Assembly (NCBI GenBank): GCA_937919295.1
Contig: CALFRX010000124.1
Span: 1 to 26,963, forward strand
Direction: 5' to 3'
Length of the DNA stretch: 26,963 nucleotides
Source of the DNA: an uncultured Peptococcaceae bacterium
Lineage (GTDB): Bacteria; Bacillota; Dehalobacteriia; UBA7702
Shown: piece after piece, positions 16,680-23,622 of the stretch
Position numbering within the stretch: position 1 is the stretch's first letter
Layout: each line of letters starts with the position of its first letter
Program-made: the position numbers and the translations under genes
The notes under the pieces: generated by a model
The model's database searches: none
Told to the model about the DNA's origin: nothing
The model's input: the letters and a program-made list of their open reading frames with translations, nothing else

Positions 16680-16701
16680 GTATATAAAATGATGGTTCCA
16701 C

Positions 16702-16738
16702 CATGTACTCATTTTGGTACATTGCTTTTGTTAAAATT
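16702..16738 (+). repeat. Flanking direct repeat, copy 2 (downstream of defence operon)
   Basis: Second copy of the 4544-4579 segment, same orientation, with the identical core ATTTTGGTACATTG at 16711-16724. The two copies enclose the whole defence operon, about 12.1 kb. Confidence 0.75.
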
Positions 16739-16836
16739 CAATTAAGGGTTCCGAAAGGGCCATTGCCACCCATCAGTTTGTGCTGTTCATCAGGGTGAAA
16801 TGGTATTAAGTAGTTTGTTGATAAAGAAAGTAATGT

Positions 16837-17513
16837 ATGTTTCAAAAGGAGGAAAAAACTATAAAACGTTGTATCACCGTGACCGGTACCGGCAATTTTG
16901 CCGCCAAACCGGATCTAATTATTGTATCGATAGGTTTATCGGTTATGGATCCCGCCTATGAAAAAGCCATGTCCGAGGCGGGAGAGCAAATTGAAGCGCT
17001 TAGAAGTGCCCTGGCGGATGTAGGCTTTCAAAAAAATCAACTAAAGACTACGAGCTTTTATGAGCCGCCCAATATGAGAACAAAAGAGGCTGAAATGGTG
17101 AATATCATAGGTATTTTGAGGGTTACAAAGTGGTTCACCGGCTTAAACTGGAAATTGATTTTGATACGAAACAGTTGGGCAGGATATTAGGCGCAATTTC
17201 TAAAAGTGGCAGTGAACCGGAGGTTAATATTGCCTTTGGTTTAAGGGATCGGGAGGCCGTTTGCGCCCTTCTTTTGGAGGACGCGACGAAAAACGCAAGG
17301 AGAAAAGCAGAGATTCCCGTAAAAGCAAGCGGAGTGGTGATTGGGAAGTTGATTTCCGTAAATTACAGTTGGACCGAACTGGAGCTGTTGTCGTTTACGG
17401 ACTGCTATCGCGGCAATCATGACCATAATTATGCTAAAAGTGTTGAAATTGACATCGAACCCGATGATGTCAAAGTTTCCGATTCCGTAACCTTTATTTG
17501 GGAAATAATATAA
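16837..17513 (+). pseudogene. SIMPL (DUF541) protein gene, frameshifted
   Basis: SIMPL-domain proteins are about 220-240 residues and of unclear, possibly stress-related, function. The first part (16837-17113) contains ITVTGTGNFAAKPDLIIVSI and EKAMSEAGEQIEAL. The second, in another frame (from about 17114), reads FEGYKVVHRLKLEIDFDTKQ, then SGSEPEVNIAF and NARRKAEIPVKASGVVIGKL. Adding one base near 17111-17116 would join them as a normal protein. A perfect AGGAGG (16847-16852) lies inside the open frame, eight bases before an ATA (16861-16863) at exactly the point where the family starts, so the original ATG has apparently become ATA. Two lesions make decay more likely than sequencing error. 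Confidence 0.8.
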
Positions 17514-17536
17514 GCAATAGGATCTGACCGGAAGAG

Positions 17537-17574
17537 AAGCTACAGCCGATGCAACGACTGTAGCTTTTTCTTTT
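17537..17574 (+). terminator. Terminator after the SIMPL pseudogene
   Basis: AAGCTACAG (17537-17545) and CTGTAGCTT (17558-17566) form a 9-bp stem with a 12-base loop, followed by TTTTCTTTT. Confidence 0.88.
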
Positions 17575-17756
17575 AAGTGGCACTTCTTTTCTGTAATGAT
17601 AAAAACCGTATTTTCGAAAATAGCCGCTGGGTTTCTGTATGTCCCAAAAATGGTACAAAGAAAGTGTTATGATTCAGTTAAGCAGTTCAGTAGTTTAACG
17701 TATTATAATTATAGAAGAGAGTGATTCTGTTACCAAGGGAAGGAGTGTGAATACCG

Positions 17757-18569
17757 ATGTCTGATCTAAATTCATATACAGTGATTCTTTTCCCGGACTT
17801 TGAAAAGCTGCAAAGGGAGATTGAAAAAATGCGCGTGGAGCTTTCTCTGCTTGTGCTGGAACGGGATGAACTGTTATACATTGAATGTAAGAACATTGAG
17901 ATGGCGTATATGCTCACCCTTGGCGGCTTGGAGTATAAGGCCTATGAAATACAATGCGCCATTCTTCGCCTGAAGCGAAAAATTGAGTTGATTCAGATCA
18001 AAAGAAACAGGCAAGAGAGGATTATTCTTTCAGCTATTGAAGCCGCCCTTGACTCGGAATTCGAGGAATATCAGAAAAAACTAGAGGAACAAATCGAAAA
18101 AATGAACGCCGCCATCGAACGGGGCAAAGGAACCTATTTGTCGGAAAAAGAAAACCGTGAACTGAAAAAATTATACCGCACTGTGGTCAAGGAGCTTCAT
18201 CCCGATCTTCACCCCAATTTAAGCGAGGCCCAAGCGCAGCTGTTTCAAAATGCCGTATCAGCCTATGAAAACGGTGATTTAAACGGTTTGCGCATCATCA
18301 GCGCGATGGTTGCGGAACCTGTTTTACCGGAAAAAAGCGAATCCGGCATGGCGGGGCTGATGAAGGAAAAAGAGCGGTTATCGAGGCTTATTAAGAAGCT
18401 ACGCGACAGGATTGCGGAGATCAAAGCGGAATTTCCTTATACCGTGAAAGCGGTTGTGCAAAGTCCGGAAATGACTGCGGCGAAAAAGGAGGAAATCGAA
18501 GAGATCATCCGGCAACTGAATGAGGTTTTAACCTCATATCAAGAGAAAGTGGTAGAAATGTTGAGGTGA
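17757..18569 (+). CDS. J-domain-like coiled-coil protein
   Basis: The 270-residue protein has long charged helices at both ends (about 15-130 and 195-270) that should form coiled coils. Between them lies a J-domain-like core, LKKLYRTVVKELHPDLHP at about 135-153, with the HPD tripeptide at 148-150 needed to stimulate Hsp70 ATPase, followed by AQLFQNAVSAYENGDL. Stand-alone proteins of this layout are known in Bacillota but their clients are not. The start at 17757 has AAGGAG about 11 bases upstream, a little far. It is followed after four bases by the HIRAN gene, so the two form an operon and may work together. Chaperone recruitment is inferred from the HPD motif. Confidence 0.75.
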   Translation: MSDLNSYTVILFPDFEKLQREIEKMRVELSLLVLERDELLYIECKNIEMAYMLTLGGLEYKAYEIQCAILRLKRKIELIQIKRNRQERIILSAIEAALDSEFEEYQKKLEEQIEKMNAAIERGKGTYLSEKENRELKKLYRTVVKELHPDLHPNLSEAQAQLFQNAVSAYENGDLNGLRIISAMVAEPVLPEKSESGMAGLMKEKERLSRLIKKLRDRIAEIKAEFPYTVKAVVQSPEMTAAKKEEIEEIIRQLNEVLTSYQEKVVEMLR

Positions 18570-18573
18570 CGAG

Positions 18574-18972
18574 ATGACTGATCTCATCAAAAACAAAAGC
18601 GGCGGCTTTGTCAGCTTGCTGCATCAAAAGAACGGTGAAATTGATTTTCCCAAGCCTTTTGAGCGCGATATTTTTCTTTTTGATACCCATGTCGCGGGGA
18701 CGACCTTTATTACGGGCATCGAGGAATTGGCGCCCCATTTAAACATCAACGACAAACTTGATTTTTTCCGTGAGCCGGATAATCCCCACGACAGCAAAGC
18801 CATTGTGATCAGAAATAGCGATGGGATTGAGGTCGGCTACGTTCCTCAGGCGGACAATCTCATCTTTTCCCGTCTCATGGATGCAGGTAAACTGCTTTTC
18901 GGCAGAATATCGGCGAAGGAAATTCGGGGCAAATGGTTGAAACTTGATATCAAAGTCTATTTGCATGAGTAA
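18574..18972 (+). CDS. HIRAN domain protein
   Basis: The 132-residue protein is mostly one HIRAN domain (about 38-115): DTHVAGTTFITGIEEL, then LDFFREPDNPHDSKAIVIRN, then EVGYVPQADNLIFSRLMDAG. The domain, first described in HIP116/Rad5-type SNF2 proteins, binds DNA ends or damaged DNA; bacterial stand-alone versions often accompany DNA metabolism or mobile-element genes. The start is four bases after the J-domain gene with GAGGTGACGAG as a ribosome site, so the two are translated together. No catalytic residues are expected. Role in this organism is unknown. Confidence 0.85.
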   Translation: MTDLIKNKSGGFVSLLHQKNGEIDFPKPFERDIFLFDTHVAGTTFITGIEELAPHLNINDKLDFFREPDNPHDSKAIVIRNSDGIEVGYVPQADNLIFSRLMDAGKLLFGRISAKEIRGKWLKLDIKVYLHE

Positions 18973-19013
18973 TCTATGTCGAGTTTTGCTGAAATCGTAA
19001 CAATCGCTATTTT

Positions 19014-19061
19014 TTGTATCCACTCTTTGTGATAAACTATGATGATTATGATAAGCATAAT
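19014..19061 (+). promoter_or_regulatory. Possible promoter with dyad before the 341-residue protein
   Basis: TTGTAT (19014-19019) and TATGAT (19038-19043), spacer 18, are a weak promoter match. Just downstream, ATTATG-ATAAG-CATAAT (19045-19061) is a perfect 6-bp dyad where a repressor could sit. Confidence 0.4.
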
Positions 19062-19078
19062 GATTAAGGGGTGAGGAA

Positions 19079-20104
19079 ATGGATTTATGCGTACGAAACG
19101 GTTCTTTTACAATAAATCTTTATGAAGACGGTGCTATCCGATCTATTAATGATAAGTACCCCTCTTGCGGTGTTAGAATTGAAGCGAATGTTGATAACAC
19201 CAAATTTTTATTTTTTGGTTTGTCTCTCGGAAAGCACGATTTGGAAAGTGTTATCACGTATATTGATAAAACGCTCAAAAATGAGATCGTTGGTACTCAT
19301 CGACTAAGATTTGAAGATCCACACGTAGCCGGTAAATCTCTTTATTCTCCAATAACCTTTATGATAAATGGATTCGAAAACCATGAAGAGGATTATTGGC
19401 AATTCAACTGCGGTAATTTAGACGGCAGGCATACCAGCGGGGGAAATGATTATTCAATTTGTCTTAATCGTAAAGATATTGCAAATATTCGCACAGAGAT
19501 TATTGCAGAAATGAAGAAAATTGATTGGGAAAATCATGGGAAAACTTGGTTTTATCAAATTGACTTGCCGGAATCTGATTACGAAGATTGCTATTTGGCA
19601 ATAGAATTTGAAAAAAAGCTTAATTTCTTTTGCGGAAGCTCTTGTCTACGCAAGGTTTTTATTTCTTTGGATTCATATCTATTTCGGCAGCAGTATAAAA
19701 AAAATTCATATTTCTTTGGCTATGGTTCACAGGTTTTGTTAGTTTTTGACCGTTTTATCTTTGATTTACAGGTTTACGCTGAAGGGCTTTTCAAGTACTG
19801 TGTACGTGAAGGAATTGATCTTGCTAAAAATGAGCCGTTATTCGAAAGGGTCCCTGAAAAGGGAGTGGAAAACTGCTTTTGTGATACGAAGAAAATGTTC
19901 ACTGTCCCATACGAAGATACGATTATAGAGTCTTGTTTTGTAAAAAGTACAGATAGCGCGCCATTTGGCTATATTAAACTGGATGATCTAAAAGATAAGG
20001 ATTTACCTGAATTACCAGAAAGGGTAGTTCTTGCATTGGACAATAATCATTCAATAGAGATATATGGAGATCCTATTGAATTTTTTGGAATCCTCATGAA
20101 ATAG
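19079..20104 (+). CDS. Unrecognised 341-residue protein
   Basis: No family recognised. The protein is probably soluble: there is no signal peptide or membrane segment. It is rich in aromatic residues, with short motifs such as DYWQFNCGNLDGRHTSGGND (about 105-124) and FYQIDLPESDYEDCYLAIEF (about 160-179) and several cysteines that do not form an obvious metal site. A good GGGGTGAGG ribosome site precedes the ATG. The coding DNA is AT-rich compared with the housekeeping genes, and an IS1182-type remnant lies right after it, so the gene was plausibly acquired by transfer. No terminator is evident behind it. Its closeness to a defence operon is suggestive but proves nothing. Confidence 0.65.
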   Translation: MDLCVRNGSFTINLYEDGAIRSINDKYPSCGVRIEANVDNTKFLFFGLSLGKHDLESVITYIDKTLKNEIVGTHRLRFEDPHVAGKSLYSPITFMINGFENHEEDYWQFNCGNLDGRHTSGGNDYSICLNRKDIANIRTEIIAEMKKIDWENHGKTWFYQIDLPESDYEDCYLAIEFEKKLNFFCGSSCLRKVFISLDSYLFRQQYKKNSYFFGYGSQVLLVFDRFIFDLQVYAEGLFKYCVREGIDLAKNEPLFERVPEKGVENCFCDTKKMFTVPYEDTIIESCFVKSTDSAPFGYIKLDDLKDKDLPELPERVVLALDNNHSIEIYGDPIEFFGILMK

Positions 20105-20144
20105 TTTGTCTTTCTGATCAAAAACAAAAGCGTAACGGTGCACC

Positions 20145-20545
20145 ATATATATTTAGACGTCTGATTCTGGATTATATGGAATGGGTTTTTAGGGATGGCG
20201 ACAGGTATCCGTTACGGCATCGGCATGAAAGAGCTATATGGCCGTCGCAAAGAAACCATTGAACGAGTCTTTGCCTATGCTAAGGAAAAACATGGAATGA
20301 AGTATACTCAATATCGGAGACGGGCCAAGGTGAAAATTGAGGTTGGTTTCATTTACACCTGCATGAATTTGAAAAAGCAGGCGCAGTAGTTGGCGAAGAA
20401 GCCTTTCCTGCCACGCTTTTTCCAGCCCTTTTCTCCTCTTGAAGAAAAGTTCTCTTGTTCATGAAAAGCTGTGTTTGGATTCTCTTCCAGACACGGCTTT
20501 TGTCGGCAGGCTGAGCCTCCTGGTGAATACCGTGTTCCCCAGGGG
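20145..20545 (+). mobile_element. IS1182-family transposase remnant
   Basis: 20195-20389 encodes YGRRKETIERVFAYAKEKHG and YTQYRRRAKVKIEV..CMNLKK, the C-terminal end of an IS1182-type DDE transposase. Upstream, from about 20145, another frame gives RRLILDYMEW, like the RHxWxDYME region before it, so at least one frameshift is present. The segment after the stop (CTTTTGTCGGCAGGCTGAGC) may be the insertion-sequence right end. All N-terminal catalytic regions are missing, so it cannot move by itself. Boundaries are approximate. Confidence 0.75.
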
Positions 20546-20880
20546 TTTTTCTGTTTTACGGGCAGTGGCAACTTACGCTGACGGCCCCCTTATGCTCAAG
20601 GGGAGTTATTGCCGCCGCTGTCCAAAAAACACCTTGTCTGTGAAATGCGTTTAATAAATAGAAATGGACGTTTGTCTGCGTTATGGAAAATACAAAACGA
20701 GCCATTGATTTTTACCCCTAAAAAGGCCGATTTCTGCGGTGAACCGATGTGGGAAATTTTGTTAATTTTTTTCAACGGAGTCATTTTCATACTTTTCGAA
20801 ATGTTCTTTGGGTAAGAGCGGTTTCCATGAAAAGTGGTTTCAAAGCCGGTGCAAAAAAAAGAAATAAAAACTTTCGTTTT
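20546..20880. other. Gene-free stretch
   Basis: Between the insertion-sequence remnant and the promoter at 20914 I see only short, composition-driven reading frames and no recognisable RNA or protein. It may be further decayed mobile-element sequence. Confidence 0.4.
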
Positions 20881-20893
20881 CTTTGTATTTTTT

Positions 20894-20942
20894 TGCATTA
20901 TGCATAAAAAAATTTGACAGTTATACATTATTCATGTATAAT
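20894..20942 (+). promoter_or_regulatory. Consensus promoter with paired dyad operators
   Basis: TTGACA (20914-20919) and TATAAT (20937-20942) with a 17-base spacer is a perfect sigma-A-type promoter. A dyad TTATACAT-TATTC-ATGTATAA (20921-20941) fills the spacer and -10. A related sequence, TGCATTATGCAT (20894-20905), lies 30 bases upstream of TACATTATTCAT (20924-20935), 10 of 12 identical. Two sites three helical turns apart around the -35 look like repressor operators. Confidence 0.8.
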
Positions 20943-20979
20943 GTAAAAACATTTTAGCACATGCAGGGAGAGAAGGAAT

Positions 20980-21000
20980 ATGTTGGACGCATATGTATAA
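20980..21000 (+). CDS. Possible 6-codon leader peptide
   Basis: ATG at 20980 reads MLDAYV then TAA, preceded by GGGAGAGAAGGA. It lies at the 5' end of the terminated leader, where a leader peptide could couple translation to termination. It may equally be chance. Confidence 0.25.
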   Translation: MLDAYV

Positions 21001-21183
21001 AATGATAACAGCGATTCGCGACTGATAACAAAGCTGAAGCGAATGGCAGCCGGGTTTGCATCTCGCCGGTTGTTTTTAAAAGAGATAAAAATTGTTGCTA
21101 ATGGAAATAAAGGGGTCGTCAACCCGCCGGCAGGAATGTTGCAAATTTGGCTTTTCAAACCCACGATTGAAAGTTAAATTCCG

Positions 21184-21215
21184 CCCTGCTGTCTTTGGTT
21201 ACAGCAGGGTTTTTA
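21184..21215 (+). terminator. Strong terminator at the end of the leader
   Basis: CCCTGCTGT and ACAGCAGGG form a perfect 9-bp stem with an 8-base loop, followed by TTTTTATATATATATAC. It stands 67 bases before the ATT start of the downstream gene. Confidence 0.93.
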
Positions 21216-21282
21216 TATATATATACAAAATTGAATATAGAAGAAATTTCATAGATATCAAAAGTAAAAGGAGCGAAGTCCT

Positions 21283-22260
21283 ATTCGAAAAAGTTTAATT
21301 CATGTCACACTGTTGCTTACAGCGTTTATCTTGTTGTTCAGCACTGCCGTATCAGCCACGGAGTTTTCTGATTCGGAAAACAACTGGGCAAAATACAGCA
21401 TTGATTATGTCACCGATGAAGGCTATTTTGTCGGCACTTCCACCACCACGTTTTCTCCCGATCAGTTTATGACGAGAGGTATGTTTGTTACCGTTTTAGC
21501 CCGTGTTTGTAACGCGGACTTAGCAAAATACGGAAGCGGCGTATTTGTTGACGTGGATTCCACCTCCTATTATGCCGCCGCAGTGGCCTGGGCCTATGAA
21601 AACGGCATTGTCAGTGGAATGAGCGATTCCATCTTCGCCCCGGACAAAGCGGTGACGAGAGAACAGATTTGTGAGATCTTAGATAACTATTATGATTACC
21701 TTGGTGAAACACCGAAAATAAAGAATACCGCGATAACGAAGTATGAAGATGACGCCAAGATCAGTTCATGGGCCTATTCCGCTGTATACGAAATGCAGAA
21801 ATACGGCATTCTCGTGGGCGGCAGCGGCAGTTTTGATCCTCAAGAAGAAGCGACCAGAGCCACCGGCGCAACGGTGATTGCTAGGTTTTGCGGCCAATTC
21901 TTAGAGTACTATAAAGCCCCGGTGACCAAAACCGACCCGAAAGGTGCGCTGATCGGCACTTTTAAGAGCACGTTCTACAGCTCTGCCGCCTCATCCAACG
22001 GCGGCTATACGCTGACCGCCACCGGCGCTCCCCTGATTGTCGGGGAAACCCTTGCGGTGGATCCCAGCGTCATTCCCCTGGGCAGTTGGGTCTATCTCGA
22101 GTTCACCGATGCGAGATTACAGTGCTTAAACGGCGTTTATCACGCCACGGATACCGGCGGCGCGATCAAAGGCAATAAAGTTGACGTCCTTGTATCCTCC
22201 AATGCCCTGGCCTATTCTTACGGCGTTGGCAGCGTAAAGATTTACACGGTCAATCAATAA
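21283..22260 (+). CDS. SLH and 3D domain cell-wall protein, probable ATT start
   Basis: The 325-residue product starts with (M)RKSLIHVTLLL and TAFILLFSTAVSA, a classic signal peptide, followed by three SLH repeats (about 30-75, 85-140, 145-200) that anchor to the wall. The C-terminal 3D domain (about 215-322) carries the three aspartates D260, D290 and D301 (VDPSVIPLGS, ATDTGGAIKG, VDVLV), a double-psi-barrel fold related to lytic transglycosylases and resuscitation factors. AGGAG (21269-21273) sits nine bases before the ATT at 21283. No ATG, GTG or TTG lies in frame until TTG at 21313, which has no ribosome site and would remove the basic part of the signal peptide. The gene lies behind a terminated leader, so it is probably regulated. 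Confidence 0.85.
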   Translation: MRKSLIHVTLLLTAFILLFSTAVSATEFSDSENNWAKYSIDYVTDEGYFVGTSTTTFSPDQFMTRGMFVTVLARVCNADLAKYGSGVFVDVDSTSYYAAAVAWAYENGIVSGMSDSIFAPDKAVTREQICEILDNYYDYLGETPKIKNTAITKYEDDAKISSWAYSAVYEMQKYGILVGGSGSFDPQEEATRATGATVIARFCGQFLEYYKAPVTKTDPKGALIGTFKSTFYSSAASSNGGYTLTATGAPLIVGETLAVDPSVIPLGSWVYLEFTDARLQCLNGVYHATDTGGAIKGNKVDVLVSSNALAYSYGVGSVKIYTVNQ

Positions 22261-22279
22261 ACGACTGCGTCTTGCAAAG

Positions 22280-22317
22280 GGAGAAGCGGCCAAAGAACGC
22301 CGCTTCTCCGATTTTTT
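22280..22317 (+). terminator. Terminator of the SLH/3D gene
   Basis: GGAGAAGCGGC (22280-22290) and GCCGCTTCTCC (22299-22309), an 11-bp perfect stem, loop CAAAGAAC, followed by GATTTTTT. Confidence 0.95.
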
Positions 22318-22337
22318 GAAAAAATTAAGATAAGTAC

Positions 22338-22366
22338 TTGCAAAAAGCGTGAAAATGATTTATAAT
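22338..22366 (+). promoter_or_regulatory. Promoter of the tRNA cluster
   Basis: TTGCAA (22338-22343) and TATAAT (22361-22366) with a 17-base spacer, 11 bases before tRNA-Arg. Confidence 0.8.
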
Positions 22367-22377
22367 ACTAAAGTGTT

Positions 22378-22454
22378 GCGCCAGTAGCTCAGTCGGATAG
22401 AGCAACGGCCTTCTAAGCCGTGTGCCAGGGGTTCGAATCCCTTCTGGCGCGCCA
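22378..22454 (+). tRNA. tRNA-Arg (anticodon TCT)
   Basis: 77 bases. Acceptor GCGCCAG/CTGGCGC, D arm AGCTCAGTCGGATAGAGC, anticodon loop CTTCTAA, T arm ending GGTTCGAATCC, discriminator G, encoded CCA. It decodes AGA/AGG. Confidence 0.97.
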
Positions 22455-22460
22455 ATATAT

Positions 22461-22537
22461 GGTGGGTGTGGCGAAGCGGTTAACGCACCGGATTGTGGCT
22501 CCGGCACGCATGGGTTCAATCCCCATCACTCACCCCA
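22461..22537 (+). tRNA. tRNA-His (anticodon GTG)
   Basis: Acceptor GTGGGTG/CACTCAC with the extra G-1 (22461) opposite C73, the tRNA-His identity element. Anticodon loop TTGTGGC, T arm ATGGGTTCAATCCCCAT, encoded CCA. Six bases separate it from tRNA-Arg. Confidence 0.96.
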
Positions 22538-22577
22538 ATTGCAAATTCATTTATTCACATATAGGCCTGCGGAATCG

Positions 22578-22652
22578 TGGGGTGTCGCCAAGCGGCAAGG
22601 CATCGGTTTTTGGCGCCGACATTCGTAGGTTCGAATCCTGCCACCCCAGCCA
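22578..22652 (+). tRNA. tRNA-Gln (anticodon TTG)
   Basis: 75 bases. Acceptor TGGGGTG/CACCCCA with the weak first pair T-A typical of glutamine tRNA, D arm TCGCCAAGCGGCAAGGCA, anticodon loop TTTTGGC, T arm GTAGGTTCGAATCCTGC, discriminator G and CCA. Confidence 0.96.
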
Positions 22653-22657
22653 GGGTC

Positions 22658-22700
22658 ACGCTGGATCCAATTTGTTTTTGGATTCAGCGTTGTTTCTTTT
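22658..22700 (+). terminator. Terminator of the tRNA cluster
   Basis: ACGCTGGATCCAA (22658-22670) pairs with TTGGATTCAGCGT (22678-22690), one G-U pair, then TGTTTCTTTTT. It begins six bases after tRNA-Gln. Confidence 0.9.
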
Positions 22701-22715
22701 TACCGATGTCAAAAC

Positions 22716-22744
22716 CGGCGCTTTTTACAGGCGCCGTTTTTTAT
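22716..22744 (+). terminator. Second terminator-like hairpin
   Basis: CGGCGC (22716-22721) and GCGCCG (22731-22736) with a 9-base loop, followed by TTTTTTATTT. It probably backs up the preceding terminator and protects the phosphatase gene from read-through. Confidence 0.75.
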
Positions 22745-22810
22745 TTGTCGTAATTTTGTCATTGACGTCAAATTGTGTTAAAATATGTTATGGAATGAAG
22801 GAGGGGAGAG

Positions 22811-23503
22811 ATGAAAATGACAGAATTACCTCACTTACTTAATTTTCGCGACTTCAGCACCTGCCGCCGAAAGGACAACACGGTGCTTCCTGCCAATATT
22901 TTTGCCCGCAGCGATAATCCGGCTTATCTTGATACCGAGGAAATCGAAGCGTTAAAGACCAGAGGACTCACCACCATTGTTGATTTGAGACGTCATAACG
23001 AATGTGTTAAGCGCCCCGACTGTCTTGCCGGCCGTTCGGGGTTTTGCTATCATCATATCGTGATGAATGACGAGGCTTATCTTACTTTTAATCACGTCAT
23101 TGAACCCGCGGATATCGCGGCGGCCTATTATAGCAAGCTCAGCGTTTCCGCAGAGCGGATCGCCGCTGTATTTCAAATTTTTGCCGAAGCCAAAGACGGT
23201 GTTTTGTTTCATTGCGAATCGGGAAAAGACCGCACCGGCACCATTGCCATTCTGCTTTTGCTGCTCTTTGACATCATGGAGGAGGATATCGCTGAAGATT
23301 ACCGGCTATCCTATGACCGTATGTACGACAAAGACCATCAGGCGCTCCTTGCCGATCCTACGCTGATCCCGATGAAGGAGACGGCTACCTGCTTTCTGCA
23401 ACTTTTTCACCGTGATTTCCCTTGTTGTGACGATTATTTTCTGAGCATCGGCCTTACCGCGGAGGAACTTTCCCGGATTAGAGGTAAATACGGAGAAAAA
23501 TAA
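22811..23503 (+). CDS. Tyrosine/serine protein phosphatase (PTP superfamily)
   Basis: The 230-residue protein belongs to the Y_phosphatase3 group of cysteine phosphatases. The phosphate-binding loop HCESGKDRTG lies at 134-143, with nucleophile C135 and R141; the lysine and aspartate in this loop are typical of bacterial dual-specificity enzymes that can also act on phosphoinositides. The N-terminal LPHLLNFRDFSTCRRKDNTV and the TIVDLRRHNE segment are characteristic. No signal peptide, so it is cytoplasmic. ATG at 22811 follows GGAGGGGAGAG. It is a single gene between the tRNA cluster and hpt; substrate unknown. Confidence 0.9.
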   Translation: MKMTELPHLLNFRDFSTCRRKDNTVLPANIFARSDNPAYLDTEEIEALKTRGLTTIVDLRRHNECVKRPDCLAGRSGFCYHHIVMNDEAYLTFNHVIEPADIAAAYYSKLSVSAERIAAVFQIFAEAKDGVLFHCESGKDRTGTIAILLLLLFDIMEEDIAEDYRLSYDRMYDKDHQALLADPTLIPMKETATCFLQLFHRDFPCCDDYFLSIGLTAEELSRIRGKYGEK

Positions 23504-23542
23504 ACCTCAAATCACGCAAAATCAGGCATTCTTTAAAAGCTC

Positions 23543-23571
23543 TTGTCAAACCACGTGGAAAGTGATAAAAT
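23543..23571 (+). promoter_or_regulatory. Promoter of hpt
   Basis: TTGTCA (23543-23548) and TAAAAT (23566-23571) with a 17-base spacer, about 50 bases before the hpt start. Confidence 0.65.
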
Positions 23572-23622
23572 TGCTCTATAGTTTAATATGAAGTATGAAG
23601 GAAGCCAAAGGATCACGACATT

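Larger units (their letters stand above)
20949..21215 (+). ncRNA. Terminated leader RNA, possible riboswitch or attenuator
   Basis: From the expected start near 20949 to the terminator at 21184-21215 the transcript would be about 265 nt with no substantial gene. It has pairing potential: GATTCGC (21013-21019) with GCGAATGGC, CCGG/CCGG around 21050-21071, and GGG/CCC around GGGGTCGTCAACCC. The arrangement promoter-structured leader-terminator-gene is that of a riboswitch or attenuator controlling the wall-protein gene at 21283. It does not match the conserved cores I know for ydaO (c-di-AMP), c-di-GMP, cobalamin, SAM, T-box or 6S. A free-standing small RNA is the alternative. Confidence 0.5.

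Noticed and set aside
17642..17664. Possible third copy of the flanking repeat (TGGTACA core)
   Set aside because: Only about seven bases match the ATTTTGGTACATTG core and the context differs.
20609..20815. 68-residue plus-strand frame after the IS remnant
   Set aside because: No ribosome site, no family, and it overlaps a minus-strand frame of equal quality; treated as non-coding.
20949..21180. ydaO (c-di-AMP) or c-di-GMP riboswitch
   Set aside because: Position before a wall gene fits, but I could not find the conserved core sequences of either class.
22325..22842. Open frames on both strands across the tRNA cluster
   Set aside because: They translate tRNA sequence (including the familiar GFESLLARQ type of artefact) and are not genes.
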